DNA from: Pseudomonadota bacterium
GTDB taxonomy: Bacteria > Pseudomonadota > Alphaproteobacteria > Rhizobiales > Devosiaceae
DNA length: 24,849 nucleotides
Reading direction: 5' to 3'
Assembly: GCA_023433775.1 (NCBI GenBank)
Contig: JAEYTY010000131.1
Span: 1 to 24,849 of the forward strand
Each line of letters begins with the position of its first letter. Positions within the stretch are counted from its first letter, which is position 1. Below are positions 22,668 to 24,849 of this stretch, piece after piece. A model generated the notes under the pieces. The model was not told the origin of the DNA, did no database searches, and worked only from the letters and a program-made list of their open reading frames with translations. Position numbers and translations under genes: made by a program.

Positions 22668-24849
22668 ATGAACCAGCACGTCCCCCCAAATCAGACCATC
22701 GACATCACCGGCATGACCTGCGCCTCTTGCGTCTCGCGGGTGGAAAAAGCCCTGCTCAAGGTGCCCGGCGTCCAGGCCGCCTCGGTCAATCTCGCCACCG
22801 AGCGCGCCAGCGTCAGCGGCGGCGATCCGGATGCCCTGCTACAGGCCATCGAAAAGGCCGGCTACACCGCCAACCTGCGCCAGCCCGACGCCCCCGCCCA
22901 TGACCATTCCCATCATCACGACGAAGACGCCGCCCTGCTCCGCCGCGACGTAGCCATCGCCGTCGTCCTCACCCTGCCGCTTTTCGTGCTCGAAATGGGC
23001 GGCCATCTTTATCCGCCGCTCCACCATTGGCTGATGGGCCTCGTGCCCCAGCAATGGCTTTATGTCGCCTATTTCGCACTCGCCAGCGCCGTCCTCTTCG
23101 GCCCCGGTCTGCGCTTTTTCCGCGTCGGCATTCCTGCCCTGCTGCGCGGCGCGCCGGAAATGAATTCCCTTGTCGCCCTCGGCTCTGGCGCCGCCTGGCT
23201 TTATTCCAGCGTCGTCACCTTCCTGCCCCAATTGGTGCCGGCGGAAACCCGCTATGTCTATTTCGAAGCCGCCGCCGTCATCGTCACGCTGATCCTTGTC
23301 GGCCGCTGGCTCGAAGCCATCGCCAAGGGCCGCACCGGCTCGGCCATTCGCCAGCTGATCCACCAGCAGGCCAAAACCGCCCGCGTCGAGCGCGACCGTC
23401 AGACCCAGGAAATCCCGGCCGAGCAGGTGCAGGTCGGCGACATCATCATTGTCCGCCCCGGCGAAAAGATCGCTGTCGATGGCGAGGTCATCGACGGCAG
23501 CAGCCATGTCGATCAGTCGATGATTTCGGGCGAACCCATTCCCGTCGCCAAATCCCCCGGCGATACAGTTGTCGGCGGCACGCTCAATACCTCGGGCAGT
23601 TTCCGCTTCCGCGCTACCCGCATCGGCGCCGATACCATGCTGGCCCAGATCATCCGCATGGTCGAGGAAGCGCAGGCCGGCAAGCTGGCCATCCAGCAGG
23701 TGGTGGACCGAATCACGCTCTGGTTCGTGCCGGCGGTCATCGGCCTCGCCATTCTCACCTTTGCCCTCTGGTTCGTTCTCGGCCCCGAGCCAAAACTCAC
23801 CTATGCGCTGGTCAATGCCGTCGCCGTGCTGATCATCGCCTGCCCCTGCGCCATGGGCCTTGCTACCCCCACTTCGATCATGGTGGGCACCGGGCGCGGC
23901 GCTGAACTTGGCGTATTGTTCCGCAAGAGCGCCGCTCTGCAGCAATTGCGCGATGCCAAAATCATCGCCTTCGACAAAACCGGCACGCTGACCGAGGGCA
24001 AGCCTGTGCTGACCGATCTCATTCTCGATGATGATTTCGACCATGACGAGGTTCTGGCCCTGGTTGCCGCCGTCGAAGCCCGCTCCGAACACCCCATCGC
24101 CACGGCCATTGTCGCTGCGGCCAACAAGGCCAACCTGCCCATGGGCGAGGTCACCGAATTCGCCGCCGATCCCGGCAATGGCGTGACTGCCCGTGTCGAT
24201 GGCCGGCTGGTCTCGGTGGGCTCGCAGCGCCATCTCGGCCATCTCGATTTTTCCGACTTCGCCGAGGCCATCGAAAAGCTCTCCGGCGAAGGCAAGACAC
24301 CGGTCTTCGCCGCGGTGGACGACAAGCTCGCCGCCGCCATCGTCGTCGCCGACACGATCAAACCGACGAGCAAATCGGTCATCGCGGCGCTGCACGCCAT
24401 GGGCCTTAAAACCGCGATGATCTCGGGCGACAATAAACGCACAGCCGAGGCTATCGCCCGCCAGCTCGGTATCGATGATGTGCGCGCCGAAGTCCTGCCC
24501 GCCGACAAGGTCGCAGCCATCAAGGCGCTGCGCGTCCAGCATGGCCTCATCGCCTATGTCGGCGATGGCATCAATGATGCCCCGGCCCTCGCCGAAGCAG
24601 ATATCGGAATCGCGGTCGGCAATGGCACCGATGCCGCCATTGAAAGCGCCGACGTCGTCCTTCTCGGCGGTGACCTGCGAAATGTCAGCAATGCGCTAGC
24701 GATTAGCCGCGCCACGCTGCGAAATATCCACGAAAACCTCATCTGGGCGTTCGGATATAATGTGGTTTTGATCCCCGTTGCCGCAGGCTTGCTCTACCCC
24801 GCTTTCGGCATTCTGCTCTCGCCGATGATTGCTGCCGGGGCCATGGCCC
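22668..24849 (+). CDS. copA: Copper(I)-exporting P1B-type ATPase (CopA), 3' end cut by window
   Basis: The visible 727 residues cover almost the whole pump, which moves Cu(I) out of the cytoplasm. One N-terminal metal-binding domain has GMTCASC (C18 and C21), followed by a His-rich linker (H78-H84 region). Membrane helices follow, then the SGEPIPV actuator loop, the ion-binding CPC motif (392-394), the phosphorylation site DKTGT (D436), the SEHP motif and the hinge GDGINDAP (632-639). WAFGYNVVLIPVAAGLLYP near the end is typical of the P1B-1 (copper) class. GAGGTG precedes the ATG by 7 bases. The frame is still open at the last base, so the C-terminus is missing. Confidence 0.95.
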   Translation, partial: MNQHVPPNQTIDITGMTCASCVSRVEKALLKVPGVQAASVNLATERASVSGGDPDALLQAIEKAGYTANLRQPDAPAHDHSHHHDEDAALLRRDVAIAVVLTLPLFVLEMGGHLYPPLHHWLMGLVPQQWLYVAYFALASAVLFGPGLRFFRVGIPALLRGAPEMNSLVALGSGAAWLYSSVVTFLPQLVPAETRYVYFEAAAVIVTLILVGRWLEAIAKGRTGSAIRQLIHQQAKTARVERDRQTQEIPAEQVQVGDIIIVRPGEKIAVDGEVIDGSSHVDQSMISGEPIPVAKSPGDTVVGGTLNTSGSFRFRATRIGADTMLAQIIRMVEEAQAGKLAIQQVVDRITLWFVPAVIGLAILTFALWFVLGPEPKLTYALVNAVAVLIIACPCAMGLATPTSIMVGTGRGAELGVLFRKSAALQQLRDAKIIAFDKTGTLTEGKPVLTDLILDDDFDHDEVLALVAAVEARSEHPIATAIVAAANKANLPMGEVTEFAADPGNGVTARVDGRLVSVGSQRHLGHLDFSDFAEAIEKLSGEGKTPVFAAVDDKLAAAIVVADTIKPTSKSVIAALHAMGLKTAMISGDNKRTAEAIARQLGIDDVRAEVLPADKVAAIKALRVQHGLIAYVGDGINDAPALAEADIGIAVGNGTDAAIESADVVLLGGDLRNVSNALAISRATLRNIHENLIWAFGYNVVLIPVAAGLLYPAFGILLSPMIAAGAMA

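Noticed and set aside
22839..24542. 567-aa open frame on the minus strand opposite copA
   Set aside because: It is low-complexity (Gly/Asp/Ala-rich), has no family features and lies fully antisense to a clear ATPase; long antisense frames are expected in high-GC DNA.

Overview
This is a high-GC, densely coded segment of a bacterial chromosome, most likely from an alphaproteobacterium of the Hyphomicrobiales (Devosia-like is my best guess). The guess rests on the gene set (FnrN-type regulator, DUF1127 mini-protein, CydABX/CydDC, mmsA beside a LysR gene) and on the style of the intergenic palindromic repeats. It is not based on a database match. No phage, integrase, transposase, rRNA, tRNA or CRISPR array is visible.

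Layout. (1) 14-8840, plus strand: a nitrate assimilation operon. It holds a Tat-exported nitrate-binding protein, an ABC permease, an ABC ATPase, a NirB-like FAD/NAD(P)H oxidoreductase, the molybdenum nitrate reductase NasA with a C-terminal BFD-like [2Fe-2S] domain, and sirohaem synthase CysG. Nitrate is imported and reduced to nitrite. Sirohaem is the cofactor for a nitrite reductase that is not in the window. Two copies of a ~150-bp inverted-repeat element lie in the operon; one supplies the last ~50 codons of the oxidoreductase gene. (2) 8837-11598, minus strand: a translationally coupled pair, made of an unrecognised protein with two C-terminal membrane segments and a histidine/phenylalanine ammonia-lyase homologue whose usual Ala-Ser-Gly triad reads Ser-Cys-Gly. 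(3) 11699-14164: mmsA (methylmalonate-semialdehyde dehydrogenase) divergent from a LysR regulator, with nested dyads between them. (4) 14202-14975: a YbaK-type Cys-tRNA(Pro) deacylase and a 48-aa DUF1127 protein. (5) 15170-22373: a micro-aerobic respiration block. It has cydABX (bd quinol oxidase) on the minus strand and cydDC (its assembly exporter) on the plus strand, with a perfect FNR box between them. An FNR/FnrN-type regulator gene abuts cydC tail to tail. (6) 22616-24849: a copper-exporting P1B ATPase, cut by the window end, preceded by a textbook CueR-type promoter.

The most unusual items are the lyase with the altered MIO triad and its coupled membrane partner, the repeat-derived C-terminus of the NirB-like protein in a region that looks like a decayed iron-sulfur domain, and a 14-nt motif shared by the mmsA/LysR and DUF1127 upstream regions. 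Three separate families of palindromic repeats occur within 25 kb.
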